DNA from: Acidobacteriaceae bacterium
GTDB taxonomy: Bacteria > Acidobacteriota > Terriglobia > Terriglobales > Acidobacteriaceae
Assembly: GCA_003134995.1 (NCBI GenBank)
Contig: PLDC01000019.1
Span: 335,920 to 399,919 of the forward strand
Direction: 5' to 3'
DNA length: 64,000 bases
Part shown: positions 62,653 through 64,000 of the stretch, in pieces
How the letters are laid out: each line of letters opens with the position of its first letter
Position numbering within the stretch: the stretch's first letter is position 1
Made by a program: the position numbers and the translations under genes
The notes under the pieces: model-generated
What the model saw: only the letters and a program-made list of their open reading frames with translations
Told to the model about the DNA's origin: nothing
Database searches by the model: none

Positions 62653-64000
62653 ATGCGCCAACTGACGCGACTTGTGCGCTACGTGTTTCCGTTTCTGTTG
62701 CAGTTGTTGCCGGGTGTGTTGTTGTTGGCTGGCGTAGGTTTTCTGGAAGCGTTTCGGTTGGTGCTGTTGAAGCCTGTGCTGGATCGCGTGTTGAATCCCT
62801 CATCAGGGTCTGAAAATATTCTGCTGTTCACCGTTCCCCGTTCTGGGCACGCGATCTATTTGCAACGTTTTGTTCCCACTCATTTTCACAATGCCTGGAC
62901 GATTGTGGCCTACGCGCTGGTGGCCTCGACCGTGCTCAAGGGGGTTTTCGATTATTGCGGAACTTACCTGGTGAACCACGCCGGCTTCGCCATGATTACG
63001 AGCTTGCGCAACGATCTTTACAACTCGGTGTTGCGGCGATCGGCCGCGTTTTTTCAAAAGCACGCGACTGGAACGCTGGTATCGACGATCATCAATGACA
63101 TTGAGCGCGTGCAGTATGCGATGTCGAGCGTGCTCGCAGAATTCTTGCAGCAGTTCTTCAGCTTTATCTTTATTGCGGCTGCCGTGATTGTGTTGGGCAA
63201 AGGGCTAGCTTGGGTGCTGCTCTTGTTCGTGCCCATTATTATTTTGTCCGCGGTGCGGATTGGACGGCGCGTCCGCACGACCACGCGGAGCGGACAGGAT
63301 CAGTTGGCTGACGTGCAGAACCTTTTGCACGAGACCATCACCGGCAATCGGATCGTCAAAGCGTTTGGAATGGAGTCGTGGGAAGTCGCGCGATTTCGTG
63401 CGGCCGCGAACCGCTTGTTTCGCGCCAACCTGCGTTCCGTGGCTGCCGCCGCGATCAGTTCTCCACTGATGGACGTGTTTGGCTCGATTGCCCTCGCGCT
63501 GCTGTTGCTTTTGGGCCGCGGCAAGATTGCTCACAACCAGTTCACATTAGGCGACTTTGTCGCATTTTTTGCTGCGGTCTTTGCTTTGTATAATCCGGTG
63601 CGCAAGTTTGCTCTCTTCAATAATAATTTTCAGCAGGCCCTAGGCGCATCGAGCGAAATCTTCAAGTTCATGGACATCGAAGATGACGTCCGCGAAAAGC
63701 CACACGCCAGGCGCTTGCCGGCATTCGCCAAGTCGGTGCAATTCGAACATGTGAGCTTCACCTATGGCAGCGAGGGAGAAGATGCGCAGGTGCTGCACGA
63801 CATTAACCTCGAAGTTCGCCGTGGAGAGGTGATCGCGATCGTTGGGTCGAGCGGTTCGGGCAAGAGCACACTGGTTCACCTGATCCCACGTTTCTTCGAT
63901 GCTACTCAGGGACGCCTGCTGATCGACGGCTACGACGTGCGCGATGTAACGCTGGCTTCTTTGCGGCAGCAAGTTGGAATCGTCACCCAGGAAACCGTCT
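62653..64000 (+). CDS. ABC exporter, MsbA-like (3' end outside window)
   Basis: 449 residues seen; the gene runs off the window. GGAG lies 6-9 bp before the ATG. The membrane domain covers about 10-320 with six helices (FLLQLLPGVLLLAGVGFLEA, FSFIFIAAAVIVLG, LDVFGSIALALLLLLGRG-like). The ATPase starts near 355 (VQFEHVSFTYGSEG) with Walker A GSSGSGKST and a Q-loop at VGIVTQET, where the window ends. It is probably a lipid A or lipid-linked flippase of the MsbA type. The signature LSGGQ, Walker B and H-loop are not in the window. Confidence 0.9.
   Translation, partial: MRQLTRLVRYVFPFLLQLLPGVLLLAGVGFLEAFRLVLLKPVLDRVLNPSSGSENILLFTVPRSGHAIYLQRFVPTHFHNAWTIVAYALVASTVLKGVFDYCGTYLVNHAGFAMITSLRNDLYNSVLRRSAAFFQKHATGTLVSTIINDIERVQYAMSSVLAEFLQQFFSFIFIAAAVIVLGKGLAWVLLLFVPIIILSAVRIGRRVRTTTRSGQDQLADVQNLLHETITGNRIVKAFGMESWEVARFRAAANRLFRANLRSVAAAAISSPLMDVFGSIALALLLLLGRGKIAHNQFTLGDFVAFFAAVFALYNPVRKFALFNNNFQQALGASSEIFKFMDIEDDVREKPHARRLPAFAKSVQFEHVSFTYGSEGEDAQVLHDINLEVRRGEVIAIVGSSGSGKSTLVHLIPRFFDATQGRLLIDGYDVRDVTLASLRQQVGIVTQETV

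Overview
The window looks like a chromosomal segment of an Acidobacteriota bacterium, probably Terriglobia (Koribacter or Sulfotelmatobacter type). This is inferred from gene content and repeat style, not from a marker gene. The clues are a large S53 (kumamolisin-type) peptidase with Ig-like repeats, two PknB-type kinases with PD40 or TPR tails, many Pro/Ala/Lys-rich secreted proteins, duplicated galactose-oxidase-like enzymes, and intergenic spacers full of short heptamer tandem arrays and REP-type palindromes. No rRNA, tRNA or CRISPR array was seen.

Layout. 0-8.7 kb: two luciferase-like flavin oxidoreductases (the first cut by the window start), an S53 peptidase, and a convergent LigC-type ATP-dependent DNA ligase and LigD-type polymerase pair. 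8.8-17.5 kb (minus strand): a glycogen/maltodextrin catabolic operon read as glgP-pgm-malQ-marC-glgX; malQ carries a frameshift in a CG run. 17.6-20.7 kb: an accessory patch with a PD-(D/E)XK endonuclease gene between two 30-bp repeats, then a tight three-gene cassette ending in a PIN-like protein. 20.8-23.7 kb: ahcY and metK (methyl cycle). 24.0-27.1 kb: an IS110 fragment, a FecR-domain protein and a RAYT (REP-associated tyrosine transposase) fragment, with two near-identical 233-bp REP/BIME elements sitting on the broken ends of both transposase genes.

27.3-42.3 kb: signalling and envelope genes. These are two Ser/Thr kinases, a 2OG-Fe dioxygenase, a RodZ-like protein, a GAF-GGDEF diguanylate cyclase, VapBC, an orphan HigA-type antitoxin, and two proteins sharing a stress-type glycine-zipper domain, one of them fused to STAS. 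42.5-49.6 kb: two tandem copper-radical oxidase paralogues, a clan-A glycoside hydrolase, a coiled-coil secreted protein and a K+-channel-like protein. 49.7-57.9 kb: housekeeping genes (kdsD, proS, a class A PBP) with a decayed hicB between inverted arrays, and a lipoprotein beta-propeller. 58.0-60.0 kb: a methyl-directed DpnI homologue with a divergent, apparently frameshifted PD-(D/E)XK partner. 60.4-64.0 kb: MbfA-type ferritin/VIT iron exporter, RapZ, and an MsbA-type ABC exporter cut by the window end.

The strongest candidates for something new are the three-gene PIN-like cassette (18.6-20.7 kb), the DpnI neighbourhood (58.0-60.0 kb), the RAYT/BIME pair, and the family of paired inverted heptamer arrays. 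All calls rest on reading the sequence; no database search was run.
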